Below, one piece after another: positions 1-9,032 of a stretch of DNA of 44,422 nucleotides (positions within the stretch are counted from its first letter, which is position 1; each line of letters begins with the position of its first letter). The translations under genes were made by a program, and so were the position numbers. Origin of the DNA: Sphingobacterium phlebotomi (GTDB taxonomy: Bacteria; Bacteroidota; Bacteroidia; Sphingobacteriales; Sphingobacteriaceae); the NCBI RefSeq assembly GCF_008180195.1, contig NZ_VTAV01000024.1, forward strand, positions 1 through 44,422, read 5' to 3'. Under the pieces are notes generated by a model that was not told where the DNA came from, searched no databases, and saw only the letters and a list, made by a program, of their open reading frames with translations.

Positions 1-155
1 AAATTAATAAATTTATAACTCGAAAGTCTCCTTAAGGTTTCATCCTAATGTGTCTAATTTAGTTTGAAGACGTACAGATGTATTAACCAGCTTGGTCCAA
101 GATGGTTTATTGAAACTTGATAACGGTCGTTATACCGCCTAAATGAAAATTTTCT

Positions 156-163
156 TATTTTTG
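156..163 (+). promoter_or_regulatory. Bacteroidota -7 box (TATTTTTG)
   Basis: The octamer fits TAnnTTTG exactly. A start of transcription about 7 nt downstream would fall near position 170. This places the TTG at 166 upstream of the transcript and favours the ATG at 187 as the start of the first gene. No good TTG -33 element is seen at the usual spacing. Confidence 0.5.
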
Positions 164-186
164 GATTGGCCAGATTGACCGATTCA

Positions 187-855
187 ATGCAGGAACAAGA
201 AACGAACAAGATTATCTCGATTACAGAACCACATGCCCGACAAAAGGTGTCGCGGATAGACTTTGAGATACTTGCTAATTTCTATCGTATCTGCAAAAAG
301 AAGGGTATTTCCGAAAGGGAGGTTTCATTCCTTCTGGGAAAGTACAATAAATACTTTGTTGAGATTCTGAACCCTTTTGGCAAAGAGCATATCAAAACAG
401 AATTTCTCGACATGCTACCTGCGATTGCCTCTACAAGTTTTCGACAAATTATTCCGAACACCGTCAAACCTAATGAAACGCTAGATATAGATGGTACGTA
501 TAACTTTTATAGTGACAGGCTATGTGAAGTAACTTACTATAAGTTTACTGTTACATATGACGATGACTCTTCCAAGAATTTCCGGTGGAAGATCGAAGCA
601 ACAAAAGGCGGACGTGCTAAAATCAATAAGGATCTTCTAGATACTTTAAAGGGAATGGTGGCGGCGGGATATTTTGATAACACTAAATTTGCGTTGACGA
701 TTTACCTCCATTTAAAGAAAGCGTACAAAAGTAGGTATACACCGCTCGAAATTCAAATCGCACTGGCAAAACTTTGCAATAAAAAAGCAGAGACAGATTT
801 TGCGTTGGAGGAAGATACTGAGAATTCGAGGGTGGTGTACATGAAGAAAAATTAA
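187..855 (+). CDS. Hypothetical protein with N-terminal HTH-like segment
   Basis: I do not recognise a named family. About 30-60 residues in, the sequence KKKGISEREVSFLLGKYNKY resembles the XRE-like helix-turn-helix segments common in Bacteroidota, in which an ISxxEVSFLLG motif precedes the recognition helix. The rest is a soluble alpha/beta protein with a charged C-terminus. The frame can be extended to a TTG at 166, but the -7 box at 156-163 argues for the ATG at 187, giving 222 residues. A membrane-protein gene follows after 29 nt on the same strand, so the two may be co-transcribed. Both converge on the HD-Hsp90 gene. A regulatory role is possible but unproven. Confidence 0.6.
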   Translation: MQEQETNKIISITEPHARQKVSRIDFEILANFYRICKKKGISEREVSFLLGKYNKYFVEILNPFGKEHIKTEFLDMLPAIASTSFRQIIPNTVKPNETLDIDGTYNFYSDRLCEVTYYKFTVTYDDDSSKNFRWKIEATKGGRAKINKDLLDTLKGMVAAGYFDNTKFALTIYLHLKKAYKSRYTPLEIQIALAKLCNKKAETDFALEEDTENSRVVYMKKN

Positions 856-884
856 TAAGACCGTATCGAGCATAAAAACTGCGT

Positions 885-1583
885 ATGAAAAAGAAAAATG
901 ATCACACAAACTTGGTCTTGAGTGCTTCTGCGGGAATGCTAATTATTAGTATTTGTACTTTCATTTATATCTACAATGATATCTTTCCTGACACAAAAAA
1001 ATTTACTGCAGATGTTTGGGGGACTATCAGTGATTGGATGATCATCGCGGTAACAGTCGTTACTGCTGTATTTCTCTATAGAACTCTGCAATCTCAAATG
1101 GAAGTACAAAAAATGCAACAAGAAATAACACAAATCGAGACACATATTTTTCGTGAAAGGATACGCCCTATACTAAACATACTCGATCAAAAATATGATT
1201 CCACTGGATTCAAATTATCTTTTAAGATAAGTATTCAACAAAACAGTTTGAAGCACCCCAAGTTTATTTCGCCGATTCTCCTAAGATTCAAGTCACACAC
1301 TATAGTTAATATCACGGACCTAAATGAAGGTTACTTATACGCACTCCAAGATTACATATTACCTGAAGATAAAAGAACAATTGATCTGGAGATTGACTTA
1401 GATATCGATAAATGGCAAAACGGCAGTCAACTTCATGGAAAGTTTGATGGGTATTATATGATAAATATTGCATTTCATTATCAAGACATTAAAAATTATC
1501 CTTACGAAAATATCATAGCAATAGTGATAAAGCCTAGTGAGAATTTTATAAAAATATCTTTAGGTGACCCCTATTTTGAATAA
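885..1583 (+). CDS. Hypothetical membrane protein with coiled coil
   Basis: The 232-residue product has two N-terminal membrane segments (about residues 8-29 and 47-64). A short Gln/Glu-rich coiled coil follows (about 66-88), then a cytoplasmic domain rich in beta-strand. Two membrane helices followed by a QxxxEVQKMQQEI-type coil recur in uncharacterised membrane proteins of bacterial accessory regions. I cannot assign a function. It lies 29 nt after the HTH-like gene and ends 229 nt before the convergent HD-Hsp90 gene. Nothing recognisable was seen in that 229-nt gap, apart from an unidentified minus-strand open frame with a basic stretch that may be a gene remnant. Confidence 0.6.
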   Translation: MKKKNDHTNLVLSASAGMLIISICTFIYIYNDIFPDTKKFTADVWGTISDWMIIAVTVVTAVFLYRTLQSQMEVQKMQQEITQIETHIFRERIRPILNILDQKYDSTGFKLSFKISIQQNSLKHPKFISPILLRFKSHTIVNITDLNEGYLYALQDYILPEDKRTIDLEIDLDIDKWQNGSQLHGKFDGYYMINIAFHYQDIKNYPYENIIAIVIKPSENFIKISLGDPYFE

Positions 1584-1812
1584 CAATCCTATCTGTACAG
1601 TAACGGGGTATTTCCATTAGCACATTATTACGATCGAAACGTTTGAGGTTTTTGTAACCCTTCTGATTTCGGAACTGAGGATAAGGATTTATTAATCGAA
1701 TTCGAAGTGCCTTATTGCTTTTACAACCCTGAATTAGACTTTTATGGACAATAACATCTTTCAATTAAAAACCGACATACACAAACTATCTGCTACAATA
1801 AATAAATGCAAT

Positions 1813-4308
1813 TCATATCTTTCTTTTATATATGGTTCTAGAATAATATGGAAAGCTGACCCCGTTTAAATGCCAGAAATCCTGAAAACCTTGTGATTCA
1901 TTTATTGCATATTCACCCCATTCTTCATTTACTAAATCACCTATTAGCGAAGAAATTGAAACTATTTTTTTCTTATCCTCATCACAAAGCAAACCGCCAA
2001 AACTAAATGGTCTTATAACATCGAAAATTCCTTGATAACTGAAGCCATCATGGAATGTATCCATTAATTGGTAATGATTGAATTCATTATTGCTGCTAAT
2101 AAAATTACGCAAGGTGCCTATTGTTAAAGGGATCCTTTTATTATTTACCGTATCTATATAAACAAATAAATATTCATTTTCATTAAGTATACCCAACGCA
2201 TATTGGATGCTTTTTATCTCCCGGTCTATATCTGCATCAGGAATGTTATTGGAATTACTTTGATCTCTCAAATAATCTATATACCTCGAAGCCCAATCAA
2301 AAACTGATTCAAAAGTTATCTCTGATTTAAATTGATTTCTGTTTAAATTAACTACTTCTGGGACTTCTATATAACCGGCTAAATTGCCTGATAAATCGGC
2401 AACCCTAATTCCATTTGATAATATCACACCTGTATTTTGAGCTGTTTTTCGATTTACGTTTGGTAATGCCGCTAACTGTCCAACTTTCTTTCCTCCTTGG
2501 TAAACAGGAAGCAGCTTTCGATCGATCTCTCTTAAGGCTTTAATCACGAAGCTATCATACCCTTTACTTTTCTCAAATCGCACTAGGTTAATAAATGAGT
2601 TAAAGTTAAATTCCTCGGTTGAACTCAAAGTCTTCGCACCGATAGTCTTGTTCGAATTCTGTTCAACTATTTCAATGGAATGATCAGCATCTGGAATAAG
2701 AAATCTCACCAACTCAAACAGATCATTTTTCTTAAAAGAAATTTCGTTAATAAAACCGCCCGTTGTATAGGGATCTGAAAAAAGCTTAATTTCGACCGTC
2801 GTTCCATAGCCTTCTTGAATTGAATTATTTTCAACTACTGATAAATGTGGATTTTCGATTAGTCCATTATCGAATGATAAAATATTCTGAAACTTTAACT
2901 CTTCCCCATATTTTGTAGAGTAAATCTTAATACAATTACCCAACATGAATACAGAATAGAAGCCTATACCAAATTGACCAATAGAGCGGAATTTTTTTTG
3001 TGCGATACCCAAATAATCATCATAGAAATCATAACTTTTCCAATATGACTTGCCGAAGTCAAGCAAATGATTAATAAGAATATTCCGCGACATTCCAATG
3101 CCATTGTCTCTTACCAATAGGTACCAGTCATTATTTTCTTTTTTAAGTTCAACAATTATGTTCCCAACCAATGATTTTTCTTTTATCTGTCGAAGATTAA
3201 TAGCATCAATGGCATTCTGGATTAGTTCTCTAACTGCGAAGTATGTATGGCTATATAATCTCTTTCCCCCAATGTTCGCAGCCAATAAATTAGGTTTTGA
3301 AACTTTTATTTTGGTATCAATAGATTGCCAACCGTTAGTTCTAATGTAGGAAGTTCCTAAAAATAATGGATTATCAATAGCTTTAACCCCTTTAGCAGCA
3401 AAGCCCTTCTTAGCTTTTTCTATAAAAAACAAATCTGCCTTCTTTAATTCGTCATTCAGAACACTAAGTGCTTCAAAGCATAACCACCATGCTTTCTTTT
3501 CTTCAGGATTGAAGGACGAGATCGAACGATATATCAGTAAACCATTTTCAAGAAACGGAAACCCAATTTTCTTTTGGAAAATCCAATGATGTTGCGAAAC
3601 GCCTTTAATATTTTCTTTTATCTCTCTATTCAATAATGGAGTTCTTAAATTATCGATATGTGCCGCATCCGAGGTTCTAAGGATATAGGCTAATTTTTTA
3701 CAATCTATCGGAATATCAATATGACTTGGTTTAATATAATCAAAAAGTTCATTCTCGATATATGAAATATCCATTGAATGGCTTTTTGAAACTCTGCCTA
3801 TAATCTCGCTGAATTCGTCTCTCAAGCCTTCATCATTTATTACCATCTTTCTAGAAGGAAGTGTCGCGGTCGGAATAATAGATGCAAATTCTCCATGCAA
3901 TTTTCTTACACAATAGAAAAGAGCCTCTTCTTCAACATTCTTGATATCCGAATTCAGAGCGACAAAATCTTTAAATATATCCATATTTTCGATTTCTGCC
4001 TTGTTATTCAAAATCGAATAACACATTCCCGCATCATGAACTAAAAAGCACATATGGAGTACGTACGCTTCCAACGGATTTAAGAACAAATTATCTCCGA
4101 TAATTAATTCCGCATAATTCCATAACATTCTAGAGTGCTCTAAAGAGTGATCTGTAAGATTCGGAAAATCCTCTCTTATCTGTTCGAGGTTAACTTTTAA
4201 ATTAGTTTCAGAGATTCCAATTTCTTCCAACAATAAGTCAATCAAATCCACGTGATTTGGAAAACGAAGCTTATCAAATGAATTTTTAAACAAGTCTGTG
4301 TTACCCAT
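1813..4308 (-). CDS. HD-domain / Hsp90-type GHKL ATPase fusion
   Basis: The 831-residue protein joins two domains. The N-terminal part (about 45-220) looks like a metal-dependent HD phosphohydrolase domain: H54 and H58, an HD pair at 91-92, H138, H177 and D214 in RTSDAAHID. A Bergerat-fold ATPase resembling Hsp90 follows, with the N-box ELIQNAIDA at 362-370, the G1 motif DNGIGMS at 402-408 and the G2 motif GQFGIGFYS at 445-453. The last 300 residues resemble an Hsp90 middle domain, but no dimerisation domain is clear. It is the last gene of a minus-strand cluster with the OLD-like nuclease, 278 nt after the 455-aa gene. GHKL ATPases occur in known anti-phage loci such as Mza, and HD domains often act on nucleotides. 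A defence role is therefore plausible but inferred. It is unlikely to be the housekeeping chaperone HtpG, because of the HD fusion. Confidence 0.8.
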   Translation of the reverse strand: MGNTDLFKNSFDKLRFPNHVDLIDLLLEEIGISETNLKVNLEQIREDFPNLTDHSLEHSRMLWNYAELIIGDNLFLNPLEAYVLHMCFLVHDAGMCYSILNNKAEIENMDIFKDFVALNSDIKNVEEEALFYCVRKLHGEFASIIPTATLPSRKMVINDEGLRDEFSEIIGRVSKSHSMDISYIENELFDYIKPSHIDIPIDCKKLAYILRTSDAAHIDNLRTPLLNREIKENIKGVSQHHWIFQKKIGFPFLENGLLIYRSISSFNPEEKKAWWLCFEALSVLNDELKKADLFFIEKAKKGFAAKGVKAIDNPLFLGTSYIRTNGWQSIDTKIKVSKPNLLAANIGGKRLYSHTYFAVRELIQNAIDAINLRQIKEKSLVGNIIVELKKENNDWYLLVRDNGIGMSRNILINHLLDFGKSYWKSYDFYDDYLGIAQKKFRSIGQFGIGFYSVFMLGNCIKIYSTKYGEELKFQNILSFDNGLIENPHLSVVENNSIQEGYGTTVEIKLFSDPYTTGGFINEISFKKNDLFELVRFLIPDADHSIEIVEQNSNKTIGAKTLSSTEEFNFNSFINLVRFEKSKGYDSFVIKALREIDRKLLPVYQGGKKVGQLAALPNVNRKTAQNTGVILSNGIRVADLSGNLAGYIEVPEVVNLNRNQFKSEITFESVFDWASRYIDYLRDQSNSNNIPDADIDREIKSIQYALGILNENEYLFVYIDTVNNKRIPLTIGTLRNFISSNNEFNHYQLMDTFHDGFSYQGIFDVIRPFSFGGLLCDEDKKKIVSISSLIGDLVNEEWGEYAINESQGFQDFWHLNGVSFPYYSRTIYKRKI

Positions 4309-4586
4309 ATTCCAATTTATGATTATAAATTTCTCTTTTAGTGATCGATCTTTCTCTTCCTAGCTCGTTAATACAAAAAACTTCTAGGGTATAGCAAAGT
4401 CTTGCTAAGATATATAGAAAACATAGAGATGCAAAAGACAAATCGTGCAGCGAAAATATTTACTATCCGCGTGGGATCTTAGGACAGCGATATAAATGGA
4501 TTAATTATTAGCTATGCAACAGTCTTTAACAATTATAGATGCAACTCTTTCAGTTTTGAGGCAACTGTCTAGATTTAGGACTAACT

Positions 4587-5954
4587 TTATCTTTCCGGTG
4601 ACGGACCGTATGAAGTAACAATTGATTTTGCCAAAGACGATGGCAATATATTGTCAAACAAAATCTTATTAATTATTCCGCTAGACAAAATCCCTTCAGT
4701 TTGGCCATCAACTTTGATTGCAATAGCTCTATTGTTAATTATAACAATACCCTTGGATTTAAATTCATATTTGGCTTTTGCCGTTTCTCTTTTAGTTAAC
4801 CAACGGGACGCTAAACCATTATTGTTGAACACTTCGATGAGTTTGTCCATTTCGAGAGCTAAAATAATTCTCGCCCTGCCGATCATTAATCTAATAAGAA
4901 ATTCTAGTGGCAGCGGCTTGGCAAATATAGTTTCAGACAATACTTCGGTGATTTGCATGTAATCAATGAGGATGTAGTTGCTAACCCTATTTTTTAATAT
5001 TATAGGGATTGCTCCCGGCGCCATTCGTAATCCAAGTTCTCCTTCATACATTCCAATGTGTATACAATCTTCAATTAACCTATAACTGTAACCCTTTTCA
5101 CGAGTTTCTTTAAACATGTTGACAAACCTATTATCGTAATAAATAGGAGTGGTTGCTGGCGTTCTTATAAACAATGGCAACCCTGTTACTTCGTCAATTC
5201 CATGATCTTCATTAACCACTTTTTCAATATTACGCAAGCGTGTATCTTGGCGCATCATGCGATCCATCTGTCGTTGTTCTTTATCACTAAAATCCAACTG
5301 AAATTTCCCACAAGGTATGCCATGCTTCCTTTCAGTTAGGTTTATAAACTCACGAATGCGTTCGTTGACCTTGCCTTCCTTCAATTCAGTTATATAAAGT
5401 CCAATACTGGGGTCATCTACCAAAAGGTCACCTATTTGAATAAAGCTGGTGATGTCAGCTATTAATGCAAACTTATCTGGGCTTTTGTTGATCTTGTTTG
5501 CTTCTTCCAAAGAATGTTTAAGATTGGAATGTAACAGCTCCTTTTTACCCCTCTCTCCCAAACATAATCGACGAGCAATATGCATTTGACTATCCAACAT
5601 TAAGACGGCAATACGATCGGCGACATGAGACAGATTGAAAAGACGTCTTTCAATTATCTTCTGTTTTGATTGGCTATCTTTAACACCTGATTTATCGCCT
5701 AGCGTCTGCTTCTCTCGAATTCTATCCTTATAGTTTATTCGCTTTTTTTGATAGATCAAAATTTCGTCAACTAGAATTTTCTGTGCCTCTTTAAACCCAG
5801 ATAATATGGACCGTCGATACAATAGTCGATCTTGAATAGATAATTCATCAATTTTCAATGAGTGTAGTCGCTCATCGAATCTCTTATTCGCACTGTAAAA
5901 AGCGATATCTGAAATTTTAGTAAGTTTAGATTCAAATTGTTCAGTATCTTCCAT
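4587..5954 (-). CDS. Hypothetical protein of the candidate defence cluster
   Basis: I do not recognise this 455-residue protein. Its N-terminal 160 residues are strongly helical and charged, with many Arg/Lys/Gln and possible coiled coils. The C-terminal half is mixed alpha/beta and carries hydrophobic stretches around VSNYILIDYMQI and KPLPLEFLIRLMIGRARIILAL. No signal peptide or classical catalytic motif stands out. It lies 56 nt downstream of the OLD-type nuclease gene and 278 nt upstream of the HD-Hsp90 gene on the same strand. The 278-nt gap holds a short hairpin (TAGCAA/TTGCTA) without a T-run and no other feature. The position suggests a partner or specificity subunit of the same system. 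That is inference from context only. Confidence 0.6.
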   Translation of the reverse strand: MEDTEQFESKLTKISDIAFYSANKRFDERLHSLKIDELSIQDRLLYRRSILSGFKEAQKILVDEILIYQKKRINYKDRIREKQTLGDKSGVKDSQSKQKIIERRLFNLSHVADRIAVLMLDSQMHIARRLCLGERGKKELLHSNLKHSLEEANKINKSPDKFALIADITSFIQIGDLLVDDPSIGLYITELKEGKVNERIREFINLTERKHGIPCGKFQLDFSDKEQRQMDRMMRQDTRLRNIEKVVNEDHGIDEVTGLPLFIRTPATTPIYYDNRFVNMFKETREKGYSYRLIEDCIHIGMYEGELGLRMAPGAIPIILKNRVSNYILIDYMQITEVLSETIFAKPLPLEFLIRLMIGRARIILALEMDKLIEVFNNNGLASRWLTKRETAKAKYEFKSKGIVIINNRAIAIKVDGQTEGILSSGIINKILFDNILPSSLAKSIVTSYGPSPER

Positions 5955-6010
5955 ACACCATTTTACTAAATATGAAATGCATTATAATTCCATCAATCCA
6001 GAACTACTCT

Positions 6011-8059
6011 CTATCCTCCATTGGACAACTTTATAAAGGAAAATATCTTCTCTATAACTCGTTCAATATTATGCGACTTTCTAAACAAATTCCAATCATA
6101 GCTTCCCTCTGCGACTTTCTGAAAAACAAACTCTGATAGTTTTCTTTTATAAGGGTTGGAAAGTGTCCCACCGTGTTTTGCTTTAATCGCTAGCTTTCTT
6201 CGGTTTTTCTTTACCCCGTCGAACAATTCTCCTAGTTTTTTTGTCGCAATTAATTTGAAGTCCACGTTGTTAATCAATTTTTCGGTAACAGCAAGATGTC
6301 TCAGAAAATCGATTAATACTTCTTTAGGAAGGATGTTTTCGATCTCTGGCAACCCCGTGTCTATATATTCAAAGTGTTTATTTTCTATGGCCGAAAATTG
6401 TTCTTTTTTTGCTTCATCATTATCATGGTCAGCTAAGACTAAGATTCTATTATTGCTATAGAAAGCTTTAACATTGCGATCAATGCCGTCGCTCTCTAGC
6501 GTTTTAAAGTCATAATGTACAAGATTTTTCCCTCCATATTCAATAAAGCAATAATCTAGACCTTCTCTTATATTCGCACCACACGCAGAATCTAAAGAAT
6601 CAATATATGCTTTCAGAAATGCTTGGACATACAATCTATCCGTAACACCTTCTACCCAAATCAAGCAATTACTCACCAAGACCGAAGTATTTAAAACCCC
6701 TAACAGATCAAGAGTTGACTTTTTATCATCGCTAAAACTCATTAAGGACGTAGTATCTTTGTCTCTCTTCGAAAAAACAATAACATTGATATCTTCCGGG
6801 CTTAAGTAACTATTAACCAGAATGTGATTGGAATGTGTGTTAATGAAGATTTTCAGATTCTTTTCCTTTATGAATACATTCTCGGATATAGCCTTCACAA
6901 AAATCAATTGATATGCTGGGTGTAGATTGTTCTCCGGTTCCTCAATGAATACCCAACTATCCTTTGGCGCTGTAAAAATCGGATACAATAAATTAATTAT
7001 ACCGCTAACCCCATCTCCCAAATCATTAAATGAAACGTCAGTTCGTTCATCTGGCAAGCTTATCCTAATCTCTTTATCTTCGCCGTATTGTGCGATCATA
7101 TTGATTTCACGCCCATCAAAAAAAGTACCCCCAATAAATTCTTCGAATGCTAAAAAATCATAAAAATCCTGCTTGCTGCCATTTCTTGATTTAAGTATCT
7201 TGGCATTTAAACTTAATCCTGTATGTATCAATACTCTAGTACTTAAAGACGGCATTTGGTTTCTGATAGTTTTCTCGAATATATCATCGGTAATACCGGA
7301 TAAAGTCCTTGACGTGCGGAGCACGGGTATGTAGATGATATTTGGCGTTAATCTTTCGTAATGGAATGATTTCAGTTTATTAAGAGAGTCATCGATACTA
7401 GCCAAGTTATTTAAGAGCGGACTTACACGTTCCTTTTTCAAATCACGACTTCTACTTGGAGATAGCGATCGATATATAGATCTTTTAAGCTCATTCACCT
7501 CAAAATTGATTAGTTGCCCGCTGTCACCTTCATAGAAGCCCTTTAAAAGATAATGTAGCATTTCTATAACTCGAACAACCTTCTCAATTCTTTCGAGTAA
7601 CAATTCAAATTCGCTTTCGGACGGGCAAATTAACAGTTTCTCCACAATGAATTCAATTCCGGTACAGAGTCGCCCAGCTCGAAGGCTATACATTAGCTTA
7701 CTGCTATAGGTGCCATTCTCAGAAATTAGGTCTTCGATCATATTACGAAGATCCGGTTTAGTCTGATTATTAATTCCAAATGTGATTAGACTTAAATTTC
7801 CAAAATCTTTTTTGAAAGATTCAATATCCCGTTCAATTTTTAATAGTATCTCTTCAAATGGTGTGTCTGACTTCCAACAATAATACGCCTCGTGCTCCAT
7901 AACCATCCTGAAAAACCTGCTCTTTCTAGTATTATTTCGCCCAACGATTATATTGAGGCTTCGGATATTTGGAAGAAAACGAAGCACGGAATCATTGAAG
8001 TAGAACTCTGTGTCGGTTATGTTTAAATCGTTATAATACTTCGAGAAACTTATATCCAT
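6011..8059 (-). CDS. OLD-family nuclease (ABC-type ATPase plus TOPRIM)
   Basis: The 682-residue protein has the OLD/GajA architecture. An SMC/ABC-like ATPase comes first: a Walker A-like GRNNTRKS at 40-47, a signature-like DLGDGVSG around 346-353, Walker B with FIEEPENNLHP at 371-381, and an H-switch in INTHSNH at 406-412. A C-terminal TOPRIM domain follows, with the catalytic Glu in WVEGVTD (E470) and the DxD pair in LADHDND (D544, D546). The Walker A differs from the usual GxNNxGKS in having Arg where Gly is expected before Lys. OLD nucleases are ATP-regulated DNA nucleases, found alone, with UvrD-like GajB, or with reverse transcriptases. Here none of these partners is adjacent, and the neighbours are the 204-aa, 455-aa and HD-Hsp90 genes. 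This points to a different OLD-containing assembly. Confidence 0.85.
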   Translation of the reverse strand: MDISFSKYYNDLNITDTEFYFNDSVLRFLPNIRSLNIIVGRNNTRKSRFFRMVMEHEAYYCWKSDTPFEEILLKIERDIESFKKDFGNLSLITFGINNQTKPDLRNMIEDLISENGTYSSKLMYSLRAGRLCTGIEFIVEKLLICPSESEFELLLERIEKVVRVIEMLHYLLKGFYEGDSGQLINFEVNELKRSIYRSLSPSRSRDLKKERVSPLLNNLASIDDSLNKLKSFHYERLTPNIIYIPVLRTSRTLSGITDDIFEKTIRNQMPSLSTRVLIHTGLSLNAKILKSRNGSKQDFYDFLAFEEFIGGTFFDGREINMIAQYGEDKEIRISLPDERTDVSFNDLGDGVSGIINLLYPIFTAPKDSWVFIEEPENNLHPAYQLIFVKAISENVFIKEKNLKIFINTHSNHILVNSYLSPEDINVIVFSKRDKDTTSLMSFSDDKKSTLDLLGVLNTSVLVSNCLIWVEGVTDRLYVQAFLKAYIDSLDSACGANIREGLDYCFIEYGGKNLVHYDFKTLESDGIDRNVKAFYSNNRILVLADHDNDEAKKEQFSAIENKHFEYIDTGLPEIENILPKEVLIDFLRHLAVTEKLINNVDFKLIATKKLGELFDGVKKNRRKLAIKAKHGGTLSNPYKRKLSEFVFQKVAEGSYDWNLFRKSHNIERVIEKIFSFIKLSNGG

Positions 8060-8173
8060 AATTATTCATCTATTCTATACTTTGACTTTAGTACCTCCCA
8101 TTGCCGATAGGAATATACGTCATCTTAATCGCAGAAATATTGTTCTGCCCTCGTTTTAGGTTAGTTTGTTGTG

Positions 8174-8788
8174 TTAGCTGTTTCTATATTTTTCGGTCAT
8201 CTGTTGCTGCGTTAAAATATCCCAAGTGCCGGACTCCATGTTAGCTATTAAATAAAGTTGATTCTGACTAAGCTTATCATTATCGTCTTTATCGGGAAAC
8301 TCTTGTTGTACATACTTATACATATTTTCTATTGATTCCAAAAGCCCGTCAGTCATTAAATCACAATCTTCATTTACTAACTCATTGTTAAAAAGTACAA
8401 CGAGGGTGAGGTTACTGTGCAATGCAGCTTTTATAGAGATTGTAAGAGATTGATCATATTTTTTAGATTGCTTGTCAATAGTCTTGCCTGCATATAGAAT
8501 ATTTGTTTTGACAGGAAGATTTTTAGAAACCAGTTTCTTTATTGCTCCCTTGGCTTTTTGATAAGCATCTTTACCAGCTTCTTTTAGAAAGGCTTCGAAA
8601 AAGGGCTTTAATAAATAGACTACAATCGCGGTCGGCAACGCCCACTCGATACCGGCCATTGCTCCGTTTTCTCTCCGTTGAATATTAACGTTTAATGGAG
8701 AATTTTTAAAATCATCCTCAATAAAATTATAACAATCCTTAGGGTAATTATCATTTACTAATACAAAAATTGCATCCTTATTGTCCAT
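8174..8788 (-). CDS. Hypothetical membrane-anchored protein, first gene of the cluster
   Basis: The 204-residue product belongs to no family I can name. The N-terminal 40 residues are polar. A single hydrophobic segment follows (about residues 47-70, around IEWALPTAIVVYLLKPFF), then an amphipathic basic stretch (KEAGKDAYQKAKGAIKKL) and a soluble domain with several beta-strands. Such a lone hydrophobic/amphipathic segment could anchor the protein or perturb membranes, which would fit an effector or sensor. The gene is the 5'-most of four same-strand genes and lies 114 nt before the OLD nuclease. No perfect -7 box was found upstream. The best candidate, TATTTTTA, differs at the last base. Function is unknown. 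Confidence 0.55.
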   Translation of the reverse strand: MDNKDAIFVLVNDNYPKDCYNFIEDDFKNSPLNVNIQRRENGAMAGIEWALPTAIVVYLLKPFFEAFLKEAGKDAYQKAKGAIKKLVSKNLPVKTNILYAGKTIDKQSKKYDQSLTISIKAALHSNLTLVVLFNNELVNEDCDLMTDGLLESIENMYKYVQQEFPDKDDNDKLSQNQLYLIANMESGTWDILTQQQMTEKYRNS

Positions 8789-8972
8789 ATTATCGGTTAA
8801 TTTTTCATAAAAATAGACATTACTAACAGGCGTAGGAAGAATATTTTAAAATATTTTGAAGCTTGGGAGATAGCGTCCAGAGAATAACTATTGTTAAGTA
8901 GATTTTAGATACTTTATAAACTGCTATCACTTTCACAAAAAATACCTATATTTAGCTAAGTAAACTTAAATA

Positions 8973-9024
8973 TGCTAGCAAAAGATACAATTCGTAACTT
9001 TGCAATAGCAAATCTGCTAGCAGA
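8973..9024 (+). promoter_or_regulatory. Promoter of the AAA-ATPase gene flanked by two dyads
   Basis: A perfect -7 box TAACTTTG lies at 8995-9002. It is flanked by two copies of the palindrome TGCTAGCA. One is at 8973-8980. The other lies within the 12-bp perfect palindrome TCTGCTAGCAGA at 9013-9024. Their centres are 42 bp apart, close to four helical turns, so both would face the same side of DNA. This is the geometry of a repressor operator pair around a promoter. The binding protein is unknown, and no recognisable DNA-binding regulator is adjacent. Confidence 0.6.
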
Positions 9025-9032
9025 TAGATAAA

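Noticed and set aside
1546..1764. A 72-codon minus-strand frame between the first genes and the HD-Hsp90 gene.
   Set aside because: It overlaps the end of the membrane-protein gene and resembles nothing I can name. A decayed gene is possible but unsupported.
4514..4618. A 34-codon plus-strand frame (MQQSLTIIDATLSVLRQLSR...) antisense to the end of the 455-aa gene.
   Set aside because: No promoter, ribosome site or family match. It overlaps coding sequence and has no supporting copy.
8174..8788. Known pore-forming effector family for the 204-aa protein.
   Set aside because: A single hydrophobic segment and an amphipathic stretch are not enough to assign a family. It is left as hypothetical.
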